A stretch of DNA of 64,000 nucleotides from an uncultured Lachnospiraceae bacterium (GCA_934351255.1 CAKRJH010000005.1:101826-165825); one strand, 5' to 3'. Counted from the first letter of the stretch, positions 17,849 to 26,036 are shown. Notes: a model not told the origin generated them from the sequence alone. Numbers and translations: made by a program.

Positions 17849-18079
17849 TTATTTGGGATTAAACTTATCTTCGTGTGACACATAGACCACCGCAGAGATC
17901 GAAGCTCCCAGCAGCATAATCGTCAATCCCAGAAATCCAGACAGGTAATATGCCCATGCAACCGGCCTGCTGTGATCCAGAGTAGGAACTCTGAATATCA
18001 CAAAAAGCCCGATCAGAAATGCAATAATTCCTGCAATGATCGGTAATCCAACGTGCAAAAACTTCTTCCGTCTGCTCAT
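17849..18079 (-). CDS. Small two-TM membrane protein, candidate immunity protein
   Basis: 76 residues: basic N-terminus MSRRKKFLHVG, TM1 about 11-29 (LPIIAGIIAFLIGLFVIF), a short outside loop HSRPVAW, TM2 about 43-66, and a short charged tail. No named family recognised. The ATG at 18079 has GGAGGAG upstream. It is the last gene of the leftward operon, 72 bp after the ABC ATPase gene and before the terminator. Small TM proteins in this place of bacteriocin-type operons often give self-protection; that role is inference here. Confidence 0.75.
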   Translation of the reverse strand: MSRRKKFLHVGLPIIAGIIAFLIGLFVIFRVPTLDHSRPVAWAYYLSGFLGLTIMLLGASISAVVYVSHEDKFNPK

Positions 18080-18151
18080 ATTCCAGTCTCCTCCTATACG
18101 TCCCGTCTATCATACTATATCATTTTTGAAAAAGGAAGCGGCGGACGCCCT

Positions 18152-18820
18152 CTACTGCACCACGCCATCTTCAATCCGGATCAGCCGGTGGCATTCTGCA
18201 GCCACCTTCTGGTCATGCGTCACGATCACGATCGTCCTTCCCATCTCATTGAGCTTTTTAAACACATCCATGATCTCCTCCGTCGTCTTGGAGTCCAACG
18301 CCCCGGTGGGCTCATCCGCCAGAATAAAATGCGGATCATTGACGATCGCACGGGCGATCGCCACACGCTGTTTCTGACCTCCCGACAGATTTTTCACCGG
18401 TTTTTTCTCATAGTCTTCCAGCCCGACCATCTGCAGAGCCTCATGAACAAGCCGTTTCTTTTCCTTGCTCTTGATCTTCTTTTTGGAAAAATCCAGCGGC
18501 AGGATGACATTGTCCTGCACCGAATAGTTCTCCACCAGCGCATAATCCTGCATGACCATCCCGATCTTTTCATTGCGGAAATGCGCCATCTGCGCTCCGC
18601 TCAGTCTGCGGGTTCCCTCTCCGTCCAGAAGATACTCTCCCTCGTCATAGCGGTCGATGAATCCCAGGATATGGAGCAGGGTGGATTTGCCGGCACCACT
18701 GGTTCCGATGATCGCCACCATCTCCCCATCCTCAATGCGAAGGGACACACCGTGAAGCGCCTCAAATTCATTGCTCTTTCCCTTGTTGTAAACCTTGACA
18801 ACGTCTTTTAACTCTATCAT
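18152..18820 (-). CDS. ABC transporter ATP-binding protein (MacB/LolD type)
   Basis: 222 residues, a complete nucleotide-binding domain: Walker A GTSGAGKST at about 39-47, Q-loop VMQDYALVENYSV near 91, signature LSGGQKQR near 144, Walker B FILADEPTGALD near 165 and H-loop VTHD. The MQDYALVENYSV variant is common in three-component peptide or bacteriocin-immunity exporters of Firmicutes. The ATG at 18820 overlaps the stop of the upstream permease (ATGA) and has GGAGGG upstream. It energises the two FtsX-like permeases encoded upstream. Confidence 0.94.
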   Translation of the reverse strand: MIELKDVVKVYNKGKSNEFEALHGVSLRIEDGEMVAIIGTSGAGKSTLLHILGFIDRYDEGEYLLDGEGTRRLSGAQMAHFRNEKIGMVMQDYALVENYSVQDNVILPLDFSKKKIKSKEKKRLVHEALQMVGLEDYEKKPVKNLSGGQKQRVAIARAIVNDPHFILADEPTGALDSKTTEEIMDVFKKLNEMGRTIVIVTHDQKVAAECHRLIRIEDGVVQ

Positions 18821-20094
18821 ATCGTCCCTCCACTTCCGGTCAACACTTCTTTTCCACTCTTTTTGCCGAGTTCCTGCCGGATCGTCACCGCGCCAAAGAA
18901 ATAGAACACGGCCATTACCAGCAGACACGCTCCGATCTCCCACCAGGAGAACAACACGTAAACGCCATCCAGCCGCCTCATCACCCGCAGCACACCGATC
19001 GTCCCCCAGGAGATCAGAATGCAGAGCATCTGCAGCAGCAGGATCGAAATTCTCTGGATCCGGATACACTGTTTCCAGGTCAGTCCATTCATATAGAAGA
19101 CCGCGTACTTATAGATGTTCTGTCTGGTCACGATCGAGGTACTGCTGATCACGGTCAGTATCGCCATAAACATCAATGCCAGCAGGATCGGAAGCAGATT
19201 TCCAAGCTGCTGCAGAATGTAGTCTTTGCTGTACTCCCGACAGGTCTCGAAATCCAGATAGGAAGACACGGAGCCGTTCTTGGACAGGTAGAGTTCTGAC
19301 CGTTTCGTCATCATCTCATTATTGTTCTCATCCCAGGTCACAAAGGACAATCCTGACATGTAAATCGGCAGTCCCTGGGCATCCTTCTTCTTATACCGGT
19401 AGACATCCTTATGGCATACAAACAGATACGGCTCCTGATAATACTCCCCCGAGTAATTCCAGAAATATCTCCGCATATCCTTAAACGCCACGTTCTGGTT
19501 GTTTGTCCCAAGCAGGCTTGCACCGTCCTTCACGATCCCGATGATCTTGACCTTCATCGGATTCTTTTCACAGCCCAGCATCTCTATGAAGCTCGGACTT
19601 GCCTCCAGCACATCCCCCACCTGATAACGTCCTTTCTCGGCGTTTTCCTGTGCCAGCACGACCTCAAGGGTATCACTCGTCTCATCTTCCTCCCGGAACC
19701 AACGGCCGGCGGCCATCTCCGGCTTATGACATTTCCAGAGTTCGGTGTCATAGGCCGTCATCTGGATATCTTTTTCTTTCCCATCTTCGACAGTCTCAAA
19801 TCCCACGTTGTAGCAGGAATACACCTTCGTATCTTTCAGATATTGGGGAACATCTGCGGAATCCATCAGATAACTTCCACCCTGATACTCCGGCTCCGTC
19901 AGATACTCTGCATAGAGCGAGGTTCCTCCGCCCCGGATAAATGGTCTCACCTCCGAGTAGACAGAGAACCGGGAATGCACCGCCGAAACCGCCGAGATGA
20001 CCAAAGCATAGATGATAACACTCTGCACCAGCAGCAAAAGCAGCGTCAGCGGGCTCTTTGTCATCTCCCGGTACGCATATCGGATCGTCTTCAT
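18817..20094 (-). CDS. FtsX/MacB-type ABC permease (second of pair)
   Basis: 425 residues. TM1 at about 14-38, a large extracytoplasmic domain (about 40-300) and three C-terminal TMs (about 303-330, 350-372, 385-407). This is the 1+3 layout of FtsX-like permeases, which handle lipoproteins, peptides or antimicrobial peptides. The ATG at 20094 overlaps the upstream permease stop (ATGA) and the stop overlaps the ATPase start (ATGA), so the three are translationally coupled. The periplasmic-like domain is not one I can assign. Confidence 0.88.
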   Translation of the reverse strand: MKTIRYAYREMTKSPLTLLLLLVQSVIIYALVISAVSAVHSRFSVYSEVRPFIRGGGTSLYAEYLTEPEYQGGSYLMDSADVPQYLKDTKVYSCYNVGFETVEDGKEKDIQMTAYDTELWKCHKPEMAAGRWFREEDETSDTLEVVLAQENAEKGRYQVGDVLEASPSFIEMLGCEKNPMKVKIIGIVKDGASLLGTNNQNVAFKDMRRYFWNYSGEYYQEPYLFVCHKDVYRYKKKDAQGLPIYMSGLSFVTWDENNNEMMTKRSELYLSKNGSVSSYLDFETCREYSKDYILQQLGNLLPILLALMFMAILTVISSTSIVTRQNIYKYAVFYMNGLTWKQCIRIQRISILLLQMLCILISWGTIGVLRVMRRLDGVYVLFSWWEIGACLLVMAVFYFFGAVTIRQELGKKSGKEVLTGSGGTI

Positions 20095-21302
20095 CGCTTT
20101 CCACCTCCCACATGTAACCGTCTGTCAATCACAAAAGAATACACCAGCATCACGGCCATCACGATCACGGATACCGAAATGTATAAGAAAAACAGCTTCC
20201 GATAGACCGATGCCGGATAGACCGCATTAATGTAGTAATACTTCTGTTTTAACAGCGGCAGACTCTTCCGGAACAGCAGCACCGAACACCCATAAAACGG
20301 AAGCATCAGCACCAGACATTCCCCAATATACAGCAGCACTGAACGAACCGTAGTCATTCCACAGATCTGGAAGACCTGAATATGTTTCTTCCGGGTCATC
20401 AGCAGATACCGGTAGATCATGGCGATGTTTAATGCGGCACACAGCACGATCAGTACACAGATGGCAATCACCGTGTTCGTCAGGTAAACATAATCCAGGT
20501 TCAGAACGTCTGTCTGTGGCACATAGAACAGACCATACAACTGGGATCCGGTCAACTGCTGCAGTTCCAGTTGATCTCTGTTGGTAACTGCATGCTTAAA
20601 ATAAATTTCAATGCCCGACGAACTGAGCATCGTATCATCCGGAAACGTAGTGATCGGAATATATGGTATATCTGGCGCCCAGGAATGCCAACCTATGACC
20701 TGATAGGTCTCTCCCCCGATATGGATCGTCTTCTCATTCTCAGATAGCATCTCTTCCGTGAAAGGACTGCAGTCAACGTTAACTTCATGCAGGTTAAATG
20801 CAACTGCCACCTTTTTTCCTTCGTCAAACTCTTCCTTCGTATAACATCGCCCCGGATGGATCTGCGTTTTCATCCCATCCGTCCACTCTGTGCAATAGGC
20901 CAACTTGCCATCTTCCACCCGGAATACACAGGGAATATCATATCCATCAACAACTACATTGACAGCCATCTCCTGGATATTATGCTGCAGTGCCGGAGAC
21001 ATATGAGCGATCATATCCTTCAACATGGAAATGTCAGCAACTGTCTGCAGATCATCCTGTTTCCTCAACTTATATGTCTGTATTTGCGTGTTATACTCAT
21101 ACTGTTCCAGTTCATAATTCGCTCCCAGCAGAATATGATCGGTTCCCGCGGCCTCACTCTGTCGCTGCAGCATATAGTTCTGATACATTGCATAGGAAAA
21201 ATGTACCAGATATCCCGATCCCAGAATGGATAACACCACCAGACAGAACATAAAAAAGTCTTCGCGGATCAAATGCAGAATATTTTTTATAATATACTTC
21301 AT
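20091..21302 (-). CDS. FtsX/MacB-type ABC permease (first of pair)
   Basis: 403 residues with the same 1+3 TM layout: TM1 about 19-40, a large outer domain, then TMs near 280-305, 325-350 and 370-395. The outer domain is rich in aromatic and acidic residues. The ATG at 21302 has GGGAGAG upstream; the tracked in-frame extension to 21326 lacks one. It probably forms a heterodimer with the next permease. The gene starts 81 bp after the small secreted protein gene and belongs to the agrD operon. Confidence 0.86.
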   Translation of the reverse strand: MKYIIKNILHLIREDFFMFCLVVLSILGSGYLVHFSYAMYQNYMLQRQSEAAGTDHILLGANYELEQYEYNTQIQTYKLRKQDDLQTVADISMLKDMIAHMSPALQHNIQEMAVNVVVDGYDIPCVFRVEDGKLAYCTEWTDGMKTQIHPGRCYTKEEFDEGKKVAVAFNLHEVNVDCSPFTEEMLSENEKTIHIGGETYQVIGWHSWAPDIPYIPITTFPDDTMLSSSGIEIYFKHAVTNRDQLELQQLTGSQLYGLFYVPQTDVLNLDYVYLTNTVIAICVLIVLCAALNIAMIYRYLLMTRKKHIQVFQICGMTTVRSVLLYIGECLVLMLPFYGCSVLLFRKSLPLLKQKYYYINAVYPASVYRKLFFLYISVSVIVMAVMLVYSFVIDRRLHVGGGKR

Positions 21303-21383
21303 AGCTCTTGACTCTCCCTGATACAAAGTGTCCCCGGATCTGAAGCACAGCCCGGAGACACCCCACTAACTTCTGCCAAACAG

Positions 21384-21758
21384 TTACTTAATCTGAATCG
21401 TCATAGTTTTGTCCACTCCGCTCTTAGGATTCCATTCTTTGTAAACCGTTCCCTTGGCATATAAATTAGGATAAATCTGTGCATTCTGTAATGACACATT
21501 AGTCGATTCTCCACCATTCAGACTGGCCTGATTCTGCGCATACACTGTTGACGCACTACTATTATTTACAATCTGAATAACGCTGTATCGTTTGGTTCCT
21601 GTGTTGTTCTTTACCATGGCCACTGCAATCCTCGGCGTAGTCATATTAGCTGTCACTGTCATGTAAGCATTGGTCTTTGCACTGGCAACGATCACTCCGG
21701 ATACTCCTACAGTAGCGATTAACGCTAAGGTTACAATGTTTTTTACGATTTTTCTCAT
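21384..21758 (-). CDS. Small secreted cysteine-free protein, candidate effector
   Basis: 124 residues with a clear Sec signal peptide (basic MRKIVKN, hydrophobic core, likely cut after VASA near residue 27). The mature part is about 97 residues, has no cysteine, is rich in N, S, T, V and Y and looks beta-strand-like. No family recognised. The ATG at 21758 has AAGGAGG upstream. Position between the pheromone gene and a dedicated ABC exporter suggests a quorum-regulated secreted product such as a bacteriocin or surface factor; this is inference. It resembles lactococcin 972-type loci in gene layout but not in sequence. Confidence 0.8.
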   Translation of the reverse strand: MRKIVKNIVTLALIATVGVSGVIVASAKTNAYMTVTANMTTPRIAVAMVKNNTGTKRYSVIQIVNNSSASTVYAQNQASLNGGESTNVSLQNAQIYPNLYAKGTVYKEWNPKSGVDKTMTIQIK

Positions 21759-21779
21759 GATCTTTTCCTCCTTTGTCAA

Positions 21780-21923
21780 CTACTTATGTGCTTTCTTCAG
21801 ACACTCTGGTGCCTTTGGCTCATACATATAACCACGACATGGTAATCCCACATATAACTCCGCAGTTTTCTTGATTACACCCGCTACACCTTTACAGATT
21901 GTTTTTTTCTTCTGTTCCTTCAT
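21780..21923 (-). CDS. agrD: AgrD-like cyclic peptide pheromone precursor
   Basis: 47 residues, too short to stand out among ORFs. It shows the three AgrD parts: an amphipathic basic N-terminal helix (KTICKGVAGVIKKTAELYV), a core with one cysteine (GLPCRGYMY, Cys29) and a C-terminal recognition tail EPKAPECLKK, close to the family EPxxPxxL pattern. AgrB would cut after the core and close a Cys29-to-carboxyl thiolactone; a ring of Cys-Arg-Gly-Tyr-Met-Tyr is the likely product. The ATG at 21923 has GGAGGTGAAACA directly upstream. It is encoded divergently from agrC-agrA-agrB, unlike the usual agrBDCA order. Confidence 0.85.
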   Translation of the reverse strand: MKEQKKKTICKGVAGVIKKTAELYVGLPCRGYMYEPKAPECLKKAHK

Positions 21924-21966
21924 TGTTTCACCTCCATTTCTCTTTTTTTCATCATGATGTACCCTT

Positions 21967-21995
21967 TTTATATCTCGATTCTCCATGTATTTCAA
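21967..21995 (-). promoter_or_regulatory. Promoter of the agrD operon
   Basis: Minus-strand -35 TTGAAA (21995-21990), exact 17-bp spacer, -10 TATAAA (21972-21967). Transcription would start near 21960, leaving a leader of about 37 bases before agrD. Confidence 0.8.
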
Positions 21996-22005
21996 GACCA
22001 CTTTA

Positions 22006-22038
22006 CGTGAACGACATAGTTAACAGCGTGAACGACAT
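22006..22038. promoter_or_regulatory. Tandem LytTR-type (AgrA) binding repeats
   Basis: CGTGAACGACAT occurs at 22006-22017 and again at 22027-22038, identical over 12 bases and exactly 21 bp apart, two helical turns. LytTR regulators such as AgrA bind 9-bp direct repeats with a 21-bp period. The proximal repeat ends 11 bp upstream of the -35 of the agrD promoter. Read on the minus strand each half contains GTCGTTCAC, loosely like the LytTR half-site. The same repeats lie about 93 bp upstream of the agrC ATG, so both operons could respond. Confidence 0.78.
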
Positions 22039-22130
22039 GTTTTTATGAAAACGGGTTATTTTTTATGATATACTTCTGACAGAGTGAAACTTTGCTTCAC
22101 CAATACTCGACCCTAAAAAGGAGGCTTTAT

Positions 22131-23480
22131 ATGCTTTCACTGTTTAATATATTCTGGGAATTCGCTGTCGATATATCAGAAAACCTCATTCTTTTATATC
22201 TTCTACAGCACAAACTTTCACGCCGAAACAGCACTACATCGGCCAAATATTCCATACTGTTCGTCCTGTTTCTCAGTGGATGTACTTATCTGCTGAATCT
22301 GCTCAACGCCCCAAAGCAGATTTCCGTCTCCTGCCTCTTGATCATTGGAGTAGTTTTGGCTCGAAAGCTCTTCACCAACTCTCTTCTCCTACTTCTTTTT
22401 TGGAACATCACTTACAGTATTCTTACTATAATTGCTGACATCCTGTGTCTTGCACTTCCCTCTATTTTTTTACATATTCCTATTTCAGAATTACTTCTTG
22501 GAGGTGTATTTCGTTATCCCGGCACCGTCCTCTATATCCTGCTGTTTACTCTTCCGGTAATCATCATCTGTTATTTCCCGAATAACGATCTGTTTTTAGA
22601 CTGGACTGAGAAAATTGGCTTTGCACTATTATCAACAGCATATATTTTAATTGGCGAATACATTCTTGCCACTGCCATCCAATTACAATCCAAGAACCAT
22701 CCCCATATGGCAAACCGTCTGTTTATCTTTTGCCTGATATATCTTATGACCTATGCGATCGTTTTTTGGTACATTCACCGCCTTGGTATTTCAAGACAGG
22801 AAAATGCGTTGCTCCTTTCTCAGCAAAAAACATATGAACTTGAAAAAAATAATTTGCAGCATTGGGAAAAAACCATTACACAACTTCGATATATCAAACA
22901 TGATCTGAACAAAAATCTGAGTATTATCCAGGGGCTGGCAAAATCAAAGAAATACGATGATCTGCAGCACTATATTGATGCATATCTCAACTCTTTTAAT
23001 GAAGCTCAAATTTACCTGAACACCGGAAACTCAGCTGTCGACTGTGTCATTTCCACATATCTGGGAAAAGCTCATACTCTGGGGATCAATTTTAACTACA
23101 TTATTCATCTGCCGGATCAACTCAATCTGGATCATGTCCTGTTATGTTCCCTGCTTGGCAATTTATGCGAAAATGCATTGACAGCCTGTGAATCACTAAA
23201 AGATGATTTAGAACAACCTTCCATTGAGATGACCATAAAGCCTTATCAGGAATCCCTGATCATTTCCACCAGTAACCCTTTTGACGGAAATTACAGATTC
23301 AAGAATGGCCATTATCTAACCACCAAAGCAGATTCTGATTCCCACGGTCTCGGTCTCAACCGAATTCAAGATATTGTAAACATCTACGGGGGTATGTTGC
23401 AGATCAACACTTCCGATAACATCTTTCAGGTAACTATCATATTACCTCTTATGTATCAATCAAATGATAAGGAGTCTTAA
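22131..23480 (+). CDS. agrC: AgrC-like sensor histidine kinase
   Basis: 449 residues. The N-terminal half (1-205) has about six hydrophobic segments, the pheromone-sensing domain. A coiled linker follows (QENALLLSQQKTYELEKNN), then the H-box with His257 in YIKHDLNKNLSII, the N-box GNLCENALTACE and the G-box SHGLGLNRI of the GHKL ATPase (HPK10 class). The ATG at 22131 has AAAGGAGG upstream. First gene of agrC-agrA-agrB. The base composition here is clearly AT-rich compared with flanking genes. Confidence 0.93.
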   Translation: MLSLFNIFWEFAVDISENLILLYLLQHKLSRRNSTTSAKYSILFVLFLSGCTYLLNLLNAPKQISVSCLLIIGVVLARKLFTNSLLLLLFWNITYSILTIIADILCLALPSIFLHIPISELLLGGVFRYPGTVLYILLFTLPVIIICYFPNNDLFLDWTEKIGFALLSTAYILIGEYILATAIQLQSKNHPHMANRLFIFCLIYLMTYAIVFWYIHRLGISRQENALLLSQQKTYELEKNNLQHWEKTITQLRYIKHDLNKNLSIIQGLAKSKKYDDLQHYIDAYLNSFNEAQIYLNTGNSAVDCVISTYLGKAHTLGINFNYIIHLPDQLNLDHVLLCSLLGNLCENALTACESLKDDLEQPSIEMTIKPYQESLIISTSNPFDGNYRFKNGHYLTTKADSDSHGLGLNRIQDIVNIYGGMLQINTSDNIFQVTIILPLMYQSNDKES

Positions 23481-23482
23481 AC

Positions 23483-24220
23483 ATGTTATTAAACATCGCT
23501 ATATTAGAAGATGAAGAAATTTTTCGAAATCAGCTGAGCAATCTGCTCAACGAATGGGCAACACAGACGAAACATACTATATCACTACATACCTATTCAT
23601 CCTCCGGACAATTAAAAAATTTGCTTTCTGACATCAATCAGATCCACGTTTTTTTTCTTGATATCATGCTCACAAACAACACTTCCCTGACCGTAGCCGA
23701 AACAGGTCTCGATGTAGCCAAATATCTACGTCAAAATCAATTTCACAATGATTTGATTTTTTTAACCTCATTCCGTGAATTTGTATTTGATGGCTATAAC
23801 GTTAATGCATTTAATTTCCTCTTGAAGCCCATTGATAAGATAAAATTATTTGCTACATTAGACGATCTGGCTCAGAAATATTCTGGTCAGCTATATATTC
23901 TAAAAACAAAAAACAGTATTGATAACATTCCATATAATGAAATCATTGCATTTTCAAGTACAAACCACGAGACGACGATCATGACATCTACTGTCAATTA
24001 TATTGATCACTCCTCTTTAAATTCCATTATAAATCATCTTCCCACAAATTTTATCCGGTGTCACAGAACCTGTGTAGTGAATATATATCACATCCGCAAG
24101 ATCCAAAACAACACTATCTACCTAAGCAATAACACCACACAATCCATTGGACGAAAATACATGAATGAAGTTAAAAAAGTCTATATGGATCATCTCACAA
24201 AAGGAGTTCAGTACTTATGA
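23483..24220 (+). CDS. agrA: AgrA-like LytTR response regulator
   Basis: 245 residues. The receiver domain (1-125) has the acidic pair EDEE, phospho-acceptor Asp60 in VFFLDIML and a late lysine in FLLKPI. The LytTR DNA-binding domain (about 140-240) ends with FIRCHRTCVVNIYHIRKI and the IGRKYMNEVKK strand. It is activated by AgrC and probably binds the 21-bp-spaced direct repeats in the divergent promoter region. The start follows agrC by 2 bp, with AAGGAG upstream; the stop overlaps the agrB start (ATGA). Confidence 0.94.
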   Translation: MLLNIAILEDEEIFRNQLSNLLNEWATQTKHTISLHTYSSSGQLKNLLSDINQIHVFFLDIMLTNNTSLTVAETGLDVAKYLRQNQFHNDLIFLTSFREFVFDGYNVNAFNFLLKPIDKIKLFATLDDLAQKYSGQLYILKTKNSIDNIPYNEIIAFSSTNHETTIMTSTVNYIDHSSLNSIINHLPTNFIRCHRTCVVNIYHIRKIQNNTIYLSNNTTQSIGRKYMNEVKKVYMDHLTKGVQYL

Positions 24221-24810
24221 TAGAACATGTATCTCAAATGATCGCCAATCGACTGGGAACAACCTTACATTATGAAAAAGACAATATTGAAATTCTGGCA
24301 TATGGTTTGGAATGCATTATTAATTCCGCAATTACCTCCATACTGATTCTCGCTTTTGCCCTGCTAACTCATCATTTTGTGTCATGCCTGATCTGGATCG
24401 TTTATTTCACCCTTCTTCGTTCCAAAATCGGCGGCTACCATGCCCCTTCGCACATCAGTTGTATTTTATCAAGCACCGGTCTGTGTATTTTTTCAGTCAT
24501 CATATCCGACTATCACATATTCCCGATCTGGCTTATCCTTCTAGTGCCCGGTAGTCTCATCTCATCGTTCTGTATTATCAGATATGCACCTCTGGCATCA
24601 ACCGAAAATATTCCTCTGGACGACCGGCAGGCGACAGCTGTCAGAACACAGGCGATAGTTCTGATTCTAACGGGTTATCTGGCTGCTCTCCTTCTAATGT
24701 TTATGAATCGATTCTCACTTTCATTTCTTTTGCTGATAATTATTACCAGCGTCGTCCTTCTATTTCAGTTAGAACGAAAAAAACGACGTTCCACCATCAC
24801 CCATTCATAG
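24217..24810 (+). CDS. agrB: AgrB-like pheromone-processing membrane peptidase
   Basis: 197 residues, five or six TM segments. The cysteine-peptidase pair is conserved: His75 in KIGGYHAPS and Cys82, a spacing of 7 as in S. aureus AgrB (His77/Cys84). It would cut the AgrD precursor C-terminal to the core and form the thiolactone. The basic C-terminus ERKKRRS is also typical. It overlaps agrA by 4 bp. No clear terminator follows, only a short palindrome TGACAGATCTGTCA at 24885-24898. Confidence 0.93.
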   Translation: MIEHVSQMIANRLGTTLHYEKDNIEILAYGLECIINSAITSILILAFALLTHHFVSCLIWIVYFTLLRSKIGGYHAPSHISCILSSTGLCIFSVIISDYHIFPIWLILLVPGSLISSFCIIRYAPLASTENIPLDDRQATAVRTQAIVLILTGYLAALLLMFMNRFSLSFLLLIIITSVVLLFQLERKKRRSTITHS

Positions 24811-24908
24811 TCCTCTCCCTCTGTCCCGACATACACCTCTGCTGCCCTCCGAAAGATAACTCCCATTTTTCTGCAAGAGTTCTCTGACAGATCTGTCATT
24901 TCCATACC

Positions 24909-26036
24909 TCACCGTTTCCGGTTCCCATTCCCCCGGATCACATTGTCCACCAATGACTTCTGCCCGGACTTCCACAGGCGCACCAGTGCATGTCCCAGCA
25001 GCCGCCTCTCATCCTCCGTCATCTCCTTCTGGGCGCGGAAGACATCCCGGATCTGCGCAAAACTCAGGTTAAAGAAATCGTCGATCGTCTCAATGTGCGC
25101 GGCATCCAGCAGGTCGAATCCCGCATTGATGACATGGCGTCTGGTCGGCATATCCATCTGATCCAGCCACTTATTCATGGTCTCGTCCACGATCACACTG
25201 GACGAATCCACCTGTCCGGCGTCGACAAAACCGGTGCCAAGCACCTGCCAGCTCATCGGGTCATGCTGTGCCACACTGAACGCAGAGCTCTCGACCACCT
25301 GGATCTTTCCTTTCATCTCAAACAGCCGTCCGACGATCGAAGACTTGGGAATGACCGTATGGATCACAGGCAGGATGGCATCAAACTCGGGACTCTCCAC
25401 AACCTGCTGACGGAACCCGGGTCCGTCGAAATTATCGACACAGACCAGCTTTTCCTGCAATGTACTGCCGCCGTGCATCGCGCCGTAGATGGCCAGATTG
25501 CCACCCTTGGAATGTCCGCCGAGGCGAAGCTCTTTCACCTGATCCAGGTTCAGTTCGCCCAGGTATTCGACCGCTTTTTTCTGGCCGGGCGTGGCATCCA
25601 GAAAGGAAAGATTAAAATCTTCACGCCAGGCCACCAGCGTATCATCCGTCCCGCAAAATGCCACATAATGGCTTCCATCGCCCACGACATATTTCATGAC
25701 GGTGAACTGCGAATACGCCGCCGCATCGATCTCCCTGCGGTATCCATATAGCAGGGTGTCCCGGTATCTGCGGCAGGTTGCCGCCTTCTTGAGAACATAC
25801 ATGTAATTCTTGACCGCGGACACTTTTTTCAGGATCTCCTCCTCGTCATGCGTCTCAAAAAAGCGCCGTGAGGCTTCCTCCAGCGGAATCCCCTCTCCCG
25901 GGCCGCCGCTGCTGACGATCTCTCCGAGATCCACATAGACAAGCTGGGCAAAGATCAGGCTGTCCAGCTGGCAAAACGGACTCTGTTCAAAGGTAAGATC
26001 CCCTCTCCAGTCCATATAATCCAGAATATTTGACAT
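24909..26036 (-). CDS. Mbeg1-like alpha/beta hydrolase (DUF2974)
   Basis: 375 residues. The N-terminus NILDYMDWRGDLTFEQSPF is a family mark. The nucleophile elbow GHSKGGNLA (Ser near 195) identifies a serine hydrolase fold, preceded by VAFCGTDDTLVAWREDF, typical of lipase-3/DUF2974 proteins. The substrate is unknown. No signal peptide is seen, so it is cytosolic. The ATG at 26036 has AAAGGTGG upstream. It is a single gene between the agr island and the NlpC gene. Base composition is back to GC-rich, marking the island's right edge. Confidence 0.88.
   Translation of the reverse strand: MSNILDYMDWRGDLTFEQSPFCQLDSLIFAQLVYVDLGEIVSSGGPGEGIPLEEASRRFFETHDEEEILKKVSAVKNYMYVLKKAATCRRYRDTLLYGYRREIDAAAYSQFTVMKYVVGDGSHYVAFCGTDDTLVAWREDFNLSFLDATPGQKKAVEYLGELNLDQVKELRLGGHSKGGNLAIYGAMHGGSTLQEKLVCVDNFDGPGFRQQVVESPEFDAILPVIHTVIPKSSIVGRLFEMKGKIQVVESSAFSVAQHDPMSWQVLGTGFVDAGQVDSSSVIVDETMNKWLDQMDMPTRRHVINAGFDLLDAAHIETIDDFFNLSFAQIRDVFRAQKEMTEDERRLLGHALVRLWKSGQKSLVDNVIRGNGNRKR

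Noticed and set aside
17485..17883. Minus-strand frame of 132 residues through the 65-bp repeat
   Set aside because: It runs through a terminator, the repeat and the antisense of the anti-sigma gene. A short frame starting ATGGCGACGAGG inside the repeat is open in copy 1 but stops after 10 codons in copy 2, so it is not conserved.
21384..21758. Lactococcin 972-type bacteriocin
   Set aside because: The gene layout is similar, but the mature protein lacks the Trp/Tyr/His-rich core and aromatic C-terminus of that family.
24885..24898. TGACAGATCTGTCA as terminator of agrCAB
   Set aside because: Perfect palindrome but no loop and no U-tract; at most a protein-binding site.
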